DNA of 64,000 nt from Gammaproteobacteria bacterium HGW-Gammaproteobacteria-13. Lineage in GTDB: Bacteria > Pseudomonadota > Gammaproteobacteria > Pseudomonadales > Pseudomonadaceae. The notes under the pieces were generated by a model, which was given only the letters and a program-made list of their open reading frames with translations, had not been told where the DNA came from and searched no databases. This document shows, one piece after another, positions 1 through 12,091 of the stretch (its first letter is position 1; each line of letters begins with the position of its first letter). Both the position numbers and the translations under genes were made by a program. Where the stretch lies: contig PGZH01000008.1 of assembly GCA_002840155.1 (NCBI GenBank), positions 248,001 through 312,000 of the forward strand, given 5' to 3'.

Positions 1-36
1 GTAGTTGATAGCAAATAAGCAAGTTTTGCAATGAAT

Positions 37-123
37 GCCCAGGTGGTGAAATTGGTAGACACGCCAGCTTCAGGTGCTGGTGACCTTACGGTCGTGGAAG
101 TTCGAGTCTTCTCCTGGGCACCA
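37..123 (+). tRNA. tRNA-Leu (anticodon CAG)
   Basis: This 87-nt class II tRNA has a perfect 7-bp acceptor stem (GCCCAGG with CCTGGGC). Its anticodon stem is CCAGC/GCTGG around the loop TTCAGGT, giving anticodon CAG. A long variable arm and a T-arm with GTTCGAGTC follow, and the CCA end is encoded in the gene. It reads CUG leucine codons, the main leucine codon in this GC-rich genome. It is transcribed away from the chemoreceptor gene and is followed closely by a terminator. Confidence 0.97.
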
Positions 124-127
124 ATTC

Positions 128-157
128 AAAAAACCGAGCCACTGGCTCGGTTTTTTA
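128..157 (+). terminator. Rho-independent terminator of tRNA-Leu
   Basis: A perfect 7-bp stem (CCGAGCC/GGCTCGG, loop ACT) is preceded by A residues and followed by six T residues, four bases after the tRNA CCA end. The A-rich left flank means it could also stop transcription on the minus strand after the chemoreceptor gene. Confidence 0.92.
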
Positions 158-227
158 TTGCCTGCGATTTAACGCCACAAGCGCAGACAACTCGACGGAC
201 GCTCAGACGCGCCCGCCCTGAACCGGC

Positions 228-2162
228 TTAAACGCGAAACTGCCCCAAGCTGGCTTTGAGCTTCTTCGCCAAACCATCTAGCACTCGACCGCTATTCGCC
301 GTCGCCGCTACCGCTTCCGCCGCGCGCTGCGCCTCAACATGAATCACCTCGACGCGCCCACGCACAGCGTCTGCGCCCTCAGCCTGATGCGCCGCTGCTT
401 CAGTCGCGATGTTGATTGCCCCATGCACTTCCTCAACCGCTTCACGCACTGATTGCTGCACCCGCGCACTTTCGCGCAATGCCGCCAGCCCCTGATCCGC
501 CTGCTTGCCAGCCTGACCAATCGCCTCAACTGCCTCGCGCGCCCCCTGCTGCAGCGCGCCGATATGGGTCTGAATATCGCCGGTGGATTGCTGCGTTTTG
601 CTGGCCAGCGCACGCACCTCATCTGCCACCACAGCAAAACCACGACCACTTTCACCCGCCCGAGCCGCTTCAATCGCCGCATTCAGGGCCAAGAGGTTGG
701 TTTGTTCGGCGATTGAGCGGATCACCGTCAGCACTACTTCAATCTGCTCGCTTTGCTTGGCCAGCCGCTCAATCACTGCCGCACCGGTTTCCACGCGCCG
801 CACCAACTCTTCGATTGATCCCCCCACACGCAGCGCAATCGCAGCATTGTCATCCGCCGCCTGACGAATCGCCCCGACGCGCTGCAGCGCCTCGCGCATG
901 GCATGGCTTTCCGCCTGCGCCTCACCGGCCATTTCCGCCAGCGCCTGCAGACTACCCGCCACTTCATCGCGCTGACGCTCGGCCGCCGACTCGGCCGCCG
1001 CACTGCGCGAGGCCAGATTGCCGATTTCCTGCCCGGTGAGCGATGCCACCTCACCCGCCTCGCGCACAATCGGCTGCAGCTTGGCGACGAAACGATTAAC
1101 CGCCGCCGCCATGTCGCCAATCTCGTCACGGCTATTAAGTTCGACTCGGCGAGTCAAATCACCCTCACCCGCCGCCCAGTCATTCAGTACCGCAATCAAG
1201 GTATGCAGCTTGCTGACCACTCGCCGCCCGAGCACCAAGGCCAATACCAACAGAATTAGCAGCGCCACCACTGCCAGGCCCATGCTGATATTCCAACGCA
1301 AACCGGCCGCAGCTTCCTGCACCACCTTGCGGCTGCTCTGCTCCATACCACCGGCCGCCTCACGCGCCACGCTCAGGCGCGCAGCCAGGGCATCCGCACT
1401 GCTGGTGGCCGCGCCACTCAGGCTGTCGGAAACCAGCTGTCCACTGCTGTCGATCAGGCTGACGAAACGCTGATCCAGCTTCGCCAGCTCCTCATCCACC
1501 GACGCAGTAGAAACCCCCAATAGAACCTTGCCGATATCCGAGCCCATCGGACTGATCGTTGCCTCGGCGATATACACACCCGGATCACTGGCAGCAGCCT
1601 GCAACACCTTATCCAGCGCACCATCGCCCTCGCCCTTGGCCATCAGCGCGCGCACGCGGGAATCCTGCCGATTGAGGTGACGCGTCAGGCGCTCGCCCTG
1701 CGCATCGAGGTACACCGCAAATAGCACCGCCGGATTGCGATGAGCACCGCGCACCAACTCGGTCAGCGCCGGCACATCAGCGTCCCAGATCGCCTTCGGC
1801 GCAACCGCCGATAAAAGCTGCGCCAACTCGTCCGCCGAACGCTTGAGGTTACTGTCCAGTACGCCGCGAATCTGCGCCTGCTCCTCGGCCAGCCGAGTGG
1901 AAAGGCCTTTGGCCAACTGCGCCTGAGTGCTGGCGGAGAGGCTATCCAGACCGCCACGCACTTCATCACCGGCCTTAGTCAGCTCACCTACTAGGCGCGC
2001 CGTATCGGCCTGCATGCCCTTGGCCAAATCCGCCTCAAGCGTCGCCACCGTGGTGCGGGTCAACGCCACCGCCACAACCACCTGCACCAGCAGGGCCACG
2101 CCTAGCGCGAGGAATACCGGCAACAGCAGGCGACTGCGCAACACAGAAATAATGGCAAACAC
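228..2162 (-). CDS. Methyl-accepting chemotaxis protein
   Basis: Inner-membrane chemoreceptor that would signal through CheW/CheA to the flagellar motor. The N terminus has one membrane segment (about residues 10-30). A periplasmic region of about 250 residues and a second membrane segment (about 290-315) follow, then a HAMP domain and a long cytoplasmic coiled coil. The coil carries the conserved hairpin tip, with the core motifs [19 protein letters not shown] and [12 protein letters not shown]. There is no C-terminal CheR-docking pentapeptide; the protein ends LGQFRV. I place the start at a GTG because an AGGAG lies 8 bases before it; the GTG three codons upstream overlaps that Shine-Dalgarno site. 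The ligand cannot be told from sequence. It lies downstream of purA on the same strand. Confidence 0.93.
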   Translation of the reverse strand: MFAIISVLRSRLLLPVFLALGVALLVQVVVAVALTRTTVATLEADLAKGMQADTARLVGELTKAGDEVRGGLDSLSASTQAQLAKGLSTRLAEEQAQIRGVLDSNLKRSADELAQLLSAVAPKAIWDADVPALTELVRGAHRNPAVLFAVYLDAQGERLTRHLNRQDSRVRALMAKGEGDGALDKVLQAAASDPGVYIAEATISPMGSDIGKVLLGVSTASVDEELAKLDQRFVSLIDSSGQLVSDSLSGAATSSADALAARLSVAREAAGGMEQSSRKVVQEAAAGLRWNISMGLAVVALLILLVLALVLGRRVVSKLHTLIAVLNDWAAGEGDLTRRVELNSRDEIGDMAAAVNRFVAKLQPIVREAGEVASLTGQEIGNLASRSAAAESAAERQRDEVAGSLQALAEMAGEAQAESHAMREALQRVGAIRQAADDNAAIALRVGGSIEELVRRVETGAAVIERLAKQSEQIEVVLTVIRSIAEQTNLLALNAAIEAARAGESGRGFAVVADEVRALASKTQQSTGDIQTHIGALQQGAREAVEAIGQAGKQADQGLAALRESARVQQSVREAVEEVHGAINIATEAAAHQAEGADAVRGRVEVIHVEAQRAAEAVAATANSGRVLDGLAKKLKASLGQFRV

Positions 2163-2191
2163 GGCAGACACTCCTAACAGCGGTAATGCCT

Positions 2192-2218
2192 TTAACGGCG
2201 GGAAAGCTGATTTATAAA
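2192..2218 (-). promoter_or_regulatory. Possible FliA (sigma-28) promoter of the chemoreceptor gene
   Basis: On the minus strand GCCGTTAA matches the sigma-28 -10 consensus GCCGATAA at 7 of 8 positions, 29 bases before the GTG start. The -35 element at the standard 15-base spacing is poor (TTTA against TAAA), and a TAAA occurs at a short spacing of 11. FliA control would fit a chemotaxis gene, but this is weak evidence. Confidence 0.3.
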
Positions 2219-2236
2219 GGCTAGCTCGAATTTTTT

Positions 2237-2309
2237 ATGGCTCACCATCCATGGCTGCCACCCTGCGGGCCGTCGCCATGCGACGCTAAAAATGGCTCCT
2301 GGCCATTTT
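2237..2309 (-). repeat. 73-bp structured dispersed repeat, copy A
   Basis: Read on the minus strand this is 62/73 identical to the plus-strand sequence at 19298-19370. It contains three successive hairpins: AAAATGGC/GCCATTTT, CGTCGC/GCGACG and TGGC/GCCA. The first stem differs from copy B by a paired change. It lies between purA and the chemoreceptor gene, downstream of purA in the transcribed sense. The first hairpin ends in T residues and could act as a weak terminator. Confidence 0.8.
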
Positions 2310-2372
2310 GGCTTAGGCCAGAAACGACAAAGGGCCGCCAATTGGCGACCCCCTGTGCACTGCCTGTGACTA

Positions 2373-4920
<2,548 letters not shown>

Positions 4921-4957
4921 TTCGCCATTCCCCTCTTGAACCGGGCGGCACAAGCCT

Positions 4958-5143
4958 TCAGTGAAGCCAATAAAGGACGGTTGTTCCCAGCAACATGCTG
5001 GCCAACCCCAGCAGACGCAGCTGCCTGTCAGACAACTGCGTCAGTTGTAAAAGCGTGTCACGCCAATGGCGCGGACATAGGAAGGGCAGGATGCCTTCCA
5101 GCACCAGCACAAGACACAACGCGATGCCTAATTCCTGCCACAT
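4958..5143 (-). CDS. DUF2065 (YjeT-like) small membrane protein
   Basis: A 61-residue protein beginning [17 protein letters not shown], with two hydrophobic segments separated by a basic stretch (CPRHWRDTL). This is the usual size and layout of the DUF2065/YjeT family, found between hflC and hisZ or purA in many gamma-proteobacteria. Its biochemical function is unknown; the location suggests an inner-membrane protein linked to HflKC. The frame runs 24 codons further upstream through the intergenic hairpins, but that extension does not look like family sequence. Confidence 0.85.
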   Translation of the reverse strand: MWQELGIALCLVLVLEGILPFLCPRHWRDTLLQLTQLSDRQLRLLGLASMLLGTTVLYWLH

Positions 5144-5157
5144 GCTTCCCACAGACG

Positions 5158-5182
5158 CAAAAAAGCCGGGATTTTCCCGGCT
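5158..5182 (-). terminator. Intrinsic terminator after hflC
   Basis: Read on the minus strand: GCCGGG, loop AAAAT, CCCGGC, then TTTTTT. It lies between hflC and the yjeT-like gene and probably ends or attenuates the hflKC transcript. The yjeT-hisZ-purA genes would then need read-through or their own promoter. Confidence 0.8.
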
Positions 5183-5210
5183 GCCGCATGATACCACGTT
5201 TTCCACAAGG

Positions 5211-5240
5211 ATCACCCCGGCGGCTGCCCGCCGGGGTGAT
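5211..5240. repeat. Perfect 13-bp inverted repeat next to the hflC stop codon
   Basis: The arms ATCACCCCGGCGG and CCGCCGGGGTGAT match perfectly around a CTGC loop. The repeat starts 3 bases past the hflC stop codon, on the promoter-distal side of the gene. There is no T tract directly after it; the separate U-tailed hairpin at 5158-5182 comes next. It probably stabilises the 3' end of the hflC mRNA, or forms a bipartite terminator with its neighbour. Confidence 0.7.
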
Positions 5241-5243
5241 GAC

Positions 5244-6113
5244 TTAAGGCTTGGACTTCTCCAGATAGCGGAAGAAGTCGCTCTTCGGATCCAGCACTAG
5301 CACGTCACGCTTATCGGCGAAGCTCTCGCGATAAGCCCTCAGGCTGCGATAGAACGAATAGAACTCCTGATCCATGCCATAGGCCTTGGAATAGATCGCC
5401 GCAGCCTGGGCATCACCCTCACCGCGCAGCTCTTCAGCCTGACGGTAGGCATCGGCCAGCAACACACGACGCTGACGGTCGGCGTCAGCACGAATACCTT
5501 CGGCCAGCTCCTTACCCTTGGCGCGGTGCTCACGAGCCTCACGCTCACGCTCAGAGCTCATACGATCAAACACGCTGCGGTTAACTTCCTTCGGCAGGTC
5601 GATGGCCTTGACGCGCACGTCTACCACTTCGATACCCAGCTCACGCTGTGCGGCACGGTTAAGCGATGCGGTTACATCAGCCATCAGCGCATCACGCTCA
5701 CCGGACACCGACTCATGCAGGGTGCGCTTACCGAACTGGTCACGCAGCGACGCTTCCAGACGACGCGCCAGGCGCTCGTCAGCAATCTGCTTCATACCTG
5801 AAGTTGCGGTGTAGTAACGCTCGGCATCCAGCACCCGCCATTTGGCGAAGGCGTCAACCATCAACGCTTTCTTTTCCAGAGTGAGGAAACGCGAGCTGGT
5901 TGAGTCCAGCGTCAGCAGGCGAGCATCAAACTTGCGCACCTGGTTGACGTACGGAATCTTCACATGCAGGCCCGGCTGCACGTCCGGCTGGACGATACGA
6001 CCGAACTGCAACAGCACCGCACGCTCAGTCTGCGCCACGATGTAGAAGCTGTTCCAGGCGACCAGCGCCAGCACCACGCCAACAATAAGGGCGATCAGCG
6101 ATTTATTGCTCAT
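5244..6113 (-). CDS. hflC: Protease modulator HflC
   Basis: SPFH/stomatin-family protein with an N-terminal membrane anchor (about residues 5-25) and a large periplasmic band-7 domain. With HflK it forms the cage complex around FtsH that modulates degradation of membrane proteins. The 289 residues match the family length. The ATG overlaps the hflK stop codon (TGATG), implying translational coupling; a TTG one codon earlier is inside the hflK end and is not used here. The C-terminal region (about 190-260) is an Ala/Glu/Arg-rich coiled coil, as expected. Confidence 0.96.
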   Translation of the reverse strand: MSNKSLIALIVGVVLALVAWNSFYIVAQTERAVLLQFGRIVQPDVQPGLHVKIPYVNQVRKFDARLLTLDSTSSRFLTLEKKALMVDAFAKWRVLDAERYYTATSGMKQIADERLARRLEASLRDQFGKRTLHESVSGERDALMADVTASLNRAAQRELGIEVVDVRVKAIDLPKEVNRSVFDRMSSEREREAREHRAKGKELAEGIRADADRQRRVLLADAYRQAEELRGEGDAQAAAIYSKAYGMDQEFYSFYRSLRAYRESFADKRDVLVLDPKSDFFRYLEKSKP

Positions 6114-7270
6114 CAACGGCTCTCCCTTGTACGCAGCTCAACCTGACGCGGATCAATAGTTAGCCGCGAACCAGTATCCGCGCTACTCGCAGCACCGGAT
6201 ATCGAGCTAGGCGCAGACGAACTGCGACCATCGATCATTTTGTCCAGCGGCAGGTAAAGCAGGTTGTTCTGCCCCTTGTCGCCAGTCACCAGCACCTTGC
6301 TGGTATTGGTCATCAGCTCTTGCATGGTGTCCAGATACAGACGCTCGCGAGTCACCTCAGGCGCCTTGCGGTATTCGGTCACCAATGCAGTAAAGCGATC
6401 TGCCTCACCCTGTGCGCGGGAAACCACTTCATCACGGTAACCGTTGGCATCCTCAATCAGGCGCTGCGCCTGACCACGGGCTTCCGGCACCACGCCATTG
6501 GCGTAGGTTTCCGCCTGATTCTTCTCACGCTGCTCGTCTTCACGGGCACGGATCACGTCATCGAAGGCTTCCTGCACTTCGCGCGGTGCAGCTGCGCTCT
6601 GCAGGTTGACCTGGGTCACGGCGATACCGGTGCGGTAGTTATCGAGGAAGCGCTGCAAGCGGTCCTTGACCTCACTGGCCATCAGCTCACGACCTTCGGT
6701 CAGCACCTGATCCATCTCGGTGGAACCCACCACGTGACGCACGGCGCTGTCAGTTGCATGCTGCAAGCTGACTTCCGGCTGATCGACGTTGAGCACGAAA
6801 TCCTGCAAGTTGCTGATTTTGTACTGCACGGTCAGCGGCACTTCGATGATGTTCTCGTCCTCGGTCAACATCTGCCCCTGCTTGCTATAAGCACGCTCGC
6901 GGGTAACGTTTTCCTGGAACTTGCGATCAATCGGCGGGAAATAGATATTCAGACCCGGACCGACCGTCTCGTAGTATTTGCCGAAGCGCAGCACCACGGC
7001 CTGCTCCTGCTCATCAACGACATAGATCGCGCTGTACAGCCAGACCGCAGCCAACAACCCCAGACCCACGAACAGCAGACCGAAGCCGCCGCCATTGCCC
7101 GAGCCCGTCTCGCTGCCTCGTTTCTTGCCGCCACCGAACAGCCCATTCAGGCTCTCCTGCAGCTTGCGGAAGGCCTCATCGATATCCGGCGGCCCCTTGC
7201 GATCACCGTTCTTACGGCCACCCCATGGGTCCTGATTATTCGAGTTGCCACCCGGCTCATTCCAAGCCAT
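6113..7270 (-). CDS. hflK: Protease modulator HflK
   Basis: Partner of HflC in the FtsH-HflKC complex of the inner membrane. The start MAWNEPGG and the following Gly/Asn-rich cytoplasmic tail are typical of HflK. A membrane segment at about residues 70-92 is followed by the SPFH domain (ERAYSKQGQMLTEDENI) and a coiled coil, with a low-complexity Ser/Ala tail. There are 385 residues. Upstream in-frame codons to 7339 are ignored because MAWNEPGG is the conserved family start. Confidence 0.96.
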   Translation of the reverse strand: MAWNEPGGNSNNQDPWGGRKNGDRKGPPDIDEAFRKLQESLNGLFGGGKKRGSETGSGNGGGFGLLFVGLGLLAAVWLYSAIYVVDEQEQAVVLRFGKYYETVGPGLNIYFPPIDRKFQENVTRERAYSKQGQMLTEDENIIEVPLTVQYKISNLQDFVLNVDQPEVSLQHATDSAVRHVVGSTEMDQVLTEGRELMASEVKDRLQRFLDNYRTGIAVTQVNLQSAAAPREVQEAFDDVIRAREDEQREKNQAETYANGVVPEARGQAQRLIEDANGYRDEVVSRAQGEADRFTALVTEYRKAPEVTRERLYLDTMQELMTNTSKVLVTGDKGQNNLLYLPLDKMIDGRSSSAPSSISGAASSADTGSRLTIDPRQVELRTRESR

Positions 7271-7366
7271 AGCGCTCTCCATCTGATAAAGCAAAGACGC
7301 GCCCACGGCGCGCCCGCCAATGCTACAGAATGCATGCAACCAGCGGCAAAGTCGCTGACGCAGGCT

Positions 7367-8668
7367 TTATTGCAAAGTGTGTTGCTCGATAAATTCCTGC
7401 GGCTTCAGCCCTTCACGACTGACCAGCCGATTCAGCTCAATGCGCGGCAAACGCACGGCCAGCAGACTGCTACCGTCCTCGGCATGCGATTCGCTCTGTA
7501 CTGCGCCCAAGGCGAAGAACTGCGCACGCAAACGCCCCAGGCGCTGCGGCAACTGCAATGTCGCGACAAACAGATCATCGCCTAATAACTCGGCTATGGC
7601 CTGACGCAGCAACGGTAAACCACGCCCGTCCCGCGCAGAGAGCCAAACCCGCTGCGGCTTGCCATCGGCATCGCGCTGAATCTGCGGCTCCACGCCCTCA
7701 AGCAGGTCAAGCTTGTTATACACCTCAAGCATCGGCAGCTCATGGGCACCGATCTCACCCAGCACCGCCAACACCTGCTCAATCTGCTGATCGCGCTCGG
7801 GCTCGTGGGAGTCAATCACGTGCAACAGCAGATCAGAGTTGCTTGATTCCTCAAGCGTGGCGCGGAACGCCTCAACCAGCTTGTGCGGCAAATGCCGAAT
7901 AAAGCCCACGGTATCAGCCAGCACAATCGGCCCCAGATCATCCAGTTCCAGACGACGCAGAGTGGGATCGAGGGTCGCAAACAGCTGATCGGCTGCGTAT
8001 ACGTCCGAGGTGGTCAGGGTATTGAACAGGGTCGACTTGCCGGCGTTGGTGTAGCCCACCAGCGATACCGAAGGAATATCCGCACGCTGACGGCCGCGCC
8101 TAGCCTGCTCACGCTGGCTGCGCACCTTTTCCAGCTTCTGCTTGATCTGACGAATCCGCACGCGCAACAGGCGGCGGTCGGTTTCCAACTGGGTTTCACC
8201 CGGGCCGCGCAGACCGATACCACCCTTCTGCCGCTCAAGGTGGGTCCAGCCGCGCACCAGCCGCGTACTCATGTGGTCGAGCTGGGCCAGCTCAACCTGC
8301 AGTTTGCCTTCATGGGTACGCGCGCGCTGAGCAAAAATGTCGAGGATCAGACCGGTACGGTCCAATACCCGACACTCGAAAGCACGCTCAAGGTTACGTT
8401 CCTGACTGGGCGTGAGGACGTGATTGAAGATAACCAGATCAGCCTCAGCGGCCTTGACCTGATCACGCAGCTCTTCAACTTTGCCACTGCCGATCAGGTA
8501 CTTGGCCGTCAGCCGATTGCTCGGAACACTGAGGAACGCGACAGTTTCAGCACCGGCCGAGATGGCCAACTCCTGAAACTCTTGCGGGTCCTCGCGCGCC
8601 TCGGAATTTTGGCCGTCCAGATGTACCAGAATGGCCCGCTCTCCACCTTCATGGCGCTCGAAGAACAA
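7367..8668 (-). CDS. hflX: Ribosome-associated GTPase HflX
   Basis: HflX is a GTPase that splits stalled or stress-damaged 70S ribosomes. It has the N-terminal HflX domain with its Gly-rich GGIGLRGPGE segment. A coiled linker precedes the G domain, with P-loop GYTNAGKST, the G3 motif DTVGFI and the G4 motif NKLD. There are 433 residues. It lies 14 bases after hfq on the same strand, as in most gamma-proteobacteria. Confidence 0.97.
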   Translation of the reverse strand: MFFERHEGGERAILVHLDGQNSEAREDPQEFQELAISAGAETVAFLSVPSNRLTAKYLIGSGKVEELRDQVKAAEADLVIFNHVLTPSQERNLERAFECRVLDRTGLILDIFAQRARTHEGKLQVELAQLDHMSTRLVRGWTHLERQKGGIGLRGPGETQLETDRRLLRVRIRQIKQKLEKVRSQREQARRGRQRADIPSVSLVGYTNAGKSTLFNTLTTSDVYAADQLFATLDPTLRRLELDDLGPIVLADTVGFIRHLPHKLVEAFRATLEESSNSDLLLHVIDSHEPERDQQIEQVLAVLGEIGAHELPMLEVYNKLDLLEGVEPQIQRDADGKPQRVWLSARDGRGLPLLRQAIAELLGDDLFVATLQLPQRLGRLRAQFFALGAVQSESHAEDGSSLLAVRLPRIELNRLVSREGLKPQEFIEQHTLQ

Positions 8669-8682
8669 TGCAGCCTCCTAAA

Positions 8683-8970
<288 letters not shown>

Positions 8971-9044
8971 TCAATAATTTTAGTAAACCAACGAACGGCT
9001 TAAAGCCGTCATACCCCCAAGGATAGACGGCCAACGGCAAGGTC

Positions 9045-10022
9045 TCAGGTCAATATGGAGACCGCTGCCAGGTATTTCAAGGCACGCGGCAGATTGTCGC
9101 AGTCGGCGCTATCGAGCCAGTGCACATCCTGCTGCCAACCACGTAACCAGGTGAACTGTCGCTTGGCCAGCTGGCGCGTGGCGATAATGCCGCGCTCCTG
9201 CATCTGTTCAGCGTCGAGGTTGCCGTCCAGATAATCCCAGACTTGGCGATAACCCACCGCCCGTATAGACGGCAGCCCAACGTGCAAGTCACTTCGCTGA
9301 CGCAGGCGTTCGACCTCGGCAACCAGCCCCTGTTCCAACATCAAGCGAAATCGCAGGGCAATTCGCTCGTGCAACAGCTGCCTTTGTGCCGGGGCAATGG
9401 CCAATTGCGCCACAGTATAGGGGAATTGCCGCGCTGCCGATGCGCCACCGGCAGTATTTTCTGTCGCCTGGCGCTGGCGATGAACGGTCATGCTGTGCCC
9501 GCTCAGGTGATAAACCTCAAGGGCGCGAATCAAGCGCTGCGGGTCATTGGGGTGGATACGCGCCGCCGACTCCGGATCGACCGCACGCAGCTCAGCATGC
9601 AGCACCTCCCAACCTTCGGCCTGGGCGCGCGCCTCCAGCTCGGCGCGCAACGCTGCATCGGCGCTGGGCATTTCGGCCAGGCCTTCGAGCAATGCTTTGA
9701 AATACAACATGGTGCCGCCCACCAGCAGCGGAATACGTCCGCGCGCAGTGATCTCCGCCATAGCCGCCAGGGCGTCGGTACGGAACTCGGCCGCCGAATA
9801 GCTCTCGGCCGGGTCGCGAATATCGACTAGCCGATGCGGGAGCTCGGCCAGCGTGGCCTTATCCGGCTTGGCCGTGCCGATGTCCATATCACGGTAAATC
9901 AGCGCGGAATCGACGCTGATCAACTCGCACGGCAGCACCCGCGCCAGCTCGATGGCCAGATCGGTCTTGCCGGCCGCAGTCGGCCCCATCAGGAAAATCG
10001 CCGGAGGCAGGCGCTCGGACAT
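9045..10022 (-). CDS. miaA: tRNA dimethylallyltransferase
   Basis: Adds a dimethylallyl group to A37 of tRNAs reading UNN codons, the first step to ms2i6A. The P-loop is [10 protein letters not shown], near the N terminus. [16 protein letters not shown] and the later [17 protein letters not shown] are family motifs. At 325 residues it has the usual length. It lies between mutL and hfq, separated from mutL by a large palindromic element. Confidence 0.97.
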   Translation of the reverse strand: MSERLPPAIFLMGPTAAGKTDLAIELARVLPCELISVDSALIYRDMDIGTAKPDKATLAELPHRLVDIRDPAESYSAAEFRTDALAAMAEITARGRIPLLVGGTMLYFKALLEGLAEMPSADAALRAELEARAQAEGWEVLHAELRAVDPESAARIHPNDPQRLIRALEVYHLSGHSMTVHRQRQATENTAGGASAARQFPYTVAQLAIAPAQRQLLHERIALRFRLMLEQGLVAEVERLRQRSDLHVGLPSIRAVGYRQVWDYLDGNLDAEQMQERGIIATRQLAKRQFTWLRGWQQDVHWLDSADCDNLPRALKYLAAVSILT

Positions 10023-10052
10023 GCTTATAACTCTCTAAATGGCGCGGCGGCT

Positions 10053-10195
10053 TAGCAGGCCGGTGAAAATGTAGACGAGGCGGCCGAGGCAAGGCAAAAA
10101 CAGGCGAAAAAGCGGAGTTTACTGCTGTAAATGAGCATTTTGAGCCTGTTTTTAACGCCGTATCGGCAACGCAGGTAGTTTTCAACGCCCTGCTA
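10053..10195. repeat. 143-bp imperfect palindromic intergenic element
   Basis: The ends are TAGCAGG and CCTGCTA. Inside these, TGAAAA pairs with TTTTCA, CAAAAACAGGC with GCCTGTTTTT, and TTTAC with GTAAA near the centre. The whole mutL-miaA gap can thus fold into one long hairpin. The right end overlaps the mutL stop codon (cta at 10193-10195). A fragment of the same end sequence occurs at 17319-17352. I recall similar sequences scattered in Pseudomonas genomes, but could not check this. Confidence 0.75.
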
Positions 10196-12091
10196 GCGGC
10201 CGCGCAGGAACAGCTTGTCCAGGTCATCCATACCCATCTGCGTCCAGGTCGGACGGCCATGGTTGCACTGACCGCTGCGCTCGGTGTGTTCCATATCGCG
10301 CAGCAAGGCGTTCATTTCCGGCAGGGTCAGACGCCGATTGGCGCGCACCGCACCGTGGCAGGCCATGGTGCCGAGCAGTTCATTGAGGTGCGCCTGAATG
10401 CGGTCGGTGGTGCCGTATTCGAGCAAATCACCCAGCACATCCTGTACCAGGCGAGTGGCCTCGGCCTGCTTGAGCAACGCGGGAATCTGCCGAATCGCCA
10501 GGGTTTCCGGGCCCAAACGCTGCAACTCGAAACCCAGCCGCTGGAACCACTCGGCATGCTCTTCGGCGCAGTCCGCTTCACGCTGACTGACGGCAATCGA
10601 CTCCGGCACCAGCAGTGGCTGACCGCGCAGGCCTTCACTGGCCATGGCCACTTTAAGCCGCTCATAGGTAATCCGCTCATGGGCGGCGTGCATGTCCACC
10701 ACCACCAGCCCCTGGACGTTCTCGGCAAGAATATAGATGCCCTTGAGCTGGGCAATGGCGTAGCCCAGGGGCGGAATATCGCCTTGCGCATCCGGCAGGC
10801 CTGCTGGAGCCGGCGCTGCGGCCATCGGCGAGAAAAACTCGCGATAGGCGCCCTGAGCTTCGGCGGCCGGCAAGGCTGCCTCGGGGCGAGCGCCCTGATA
10901 ACCGGCGCCCGGCGAACGCCACACCGAGTTGCTGGGCGCCGGTTGCAGCAAACTGGCAGCCAGGCCGATTTCACCCTGCGGGCCAAACTCACCAGCAGCC
11001 TGACCGGTCGGCCGTAGCATCTCGTTGACCGTTGCCGGAGCCGCCAGCTGATCCTCCGGGCGCACCTCGCCAAGCGCACGGTGCAGCGTACCGTAGAGGA
11101 AGTCATGCACCATGCGCCCATCACGGAAGCGCACTTCGTGCTTGGTCGGGTGCACGTTGACATCGACCACCGAGGGATCGATTTCCAGAAACAGCACAAA
11201 GGTCGGATGGCGGCCATTGAACAGCACATCGCGGTAGGCCTGCCGCACCGCGTGGGCAACCAGCTTGTCGCGTACCATGCGCCCGTTTACATAGAAATAC
11301 TGCAGATCCGCCTGGCTACGGGAGAAGGTCGGCAAGCCCACCCAGCCCCACAGGTGCAGGCCGTTGCGCTCGATATCAATGGGCAGCGCCTGCTCGAGAA
11401 ACGCCGGGCCGCAAACCGAGGCGACCCGGCGCGCGCGGCTCTGTTCATCCGGCGCCTCGTGCAGGCCGAGCACGGTCTTGCCGTTGTGGCGCAGATGGAA
11501 GGCCACGTCGAAACGCGCCAGGGCCAGGCGCTTGATCACTTCCTGCAGGTGATCGAATTCGGTCTTTTCGGTCTTGAGAAACTTGCGCCGCGCCGGAGTG
11601 TTGAAAAACAGGTCGCGCACTTCCACCGAGGTGCCAACCGGATGCGCCGCAGGTTGTACTCGCGGCTGCATATCGCGACCTTCGGTTTCCACCTGCCAGG
11701 CCTGCTCGGCGCCTTCAGTACGCGAGGTCAGGGTCAGGCGCGCTACAGAGCTGATCGACGCCAGCGCCTCGCCGCGAAAGCCCAGGCTCATAACCTGTTC
11801 AAGGTCTTCCAGCTCGCGGATCTTGCTGGTGGCGTGGCGGGCCAACGCCAGGGGCAGATCATCCGGGGAGATGCCGCTGCCGTTATCGCGTACTTTGAGC
11901 AGCTTGACGCCGCCCTGCTCGACATCCACTTCGATACGCTTGGCGCCGGAGTCCAGGCTGTTTTCCAACAGCTCCTTGATTACCGAGGCTGGACGCTCAA
12001 CCACCTCACCGGCAGCAATCTGGTTCGCCAGCCGCGGGCTAAGCAGCTGAATGCGTGCGGTCTCTCTTACTGACGGCTCATGGCTGCTCAT
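10193..12091 (-). CDS. mutL: DNA mismatch repair protein MutL
   Basis: GHKL-ATPase that links MutS mismatch recognition to strand incision. The N-terminal motifs are [23 protein letters not shown] and [11 protein letters not shown] Pro/Ala-rich linker (about residues 345-440) leads to the C-terminal dimerisation domain. That domain contains [12 protein letters not shown], the metal-binding endonuclease motif, and near the end CNHGRPTW. E. coli MutL lacks this endonuclease motif, so this MutL probably nicks DNA itself. There are 632 residues. The ATG overlaps the amiB stop by four bases. Its stop codon lies inside a palindromic repeat. Confidence 0.97.
   Translation of the reverse strand: MSSHEPSVRETARIQLLSPRLANQIAAGEVVERPASVIKELLENSLDSGAKRIEVDVEQGGVKLLKVRDNGSGISPDDLPLALARHATSKIRELEDLEQVMSLGFRGEALASISSVARLTLTSRTEGAEQAWQVETEGRDMQPRVQPAAHPVGTSVEVRDLFFNTPARRKFLKTEKTEFDHLQEVIKRLALARFDVAFHLRHNGKTVLGLHEAPDEQSRARRVASVCGPAFLEQALPIDIERNGLHLWGWVGLPTFSRSQADLQYFYVNGRMVRDKLVAHAVRQAYRDVLFNGRHPTFVLFLEIDPSVVDVNVHPTKHEVRFRDGRMVHDFLYGTLHRALGEVRPEDQLAAPATVNEMLRPTGQAAGEFGPQGEIGLAASLLQPAPSNSVWRSPGAGYQGARPEAALPAAEAQGAYREFFSPMAAAPAPAGLPDAQGDIPPLGYAIAQLKGIYILAENVQGLVVVDMHAAHERITYERLKVAMASEGLRGQPLLVPESIAVSQREADCAEEHAEWFQRLGFELQRLGPETLAIRQIPALLKQAEATRLVQDVLGDLLEYGTTDRIQAHLNELLGTMACHGAVRANRRLTLPEMNALLRDMEHTERSGQCNHGRPTWTQMGMDDLDKLFLRGR

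Noticed and set aside
37-123. tRNA-Leu as an integration site
   Set aside because: No integrase gene and no repeated tRNA 3' end is present in the window.
31-231. 66-codon open frame over the tRNA-Leu gene
   Set aside because: It reads through the tRNA and its terminator and has no protein-like sequence.
6320-7585. 421-codon plus-strand frame opposite hflK
   Set aside because: Antisense shadow spanning two recognised genes with no motif of its own.
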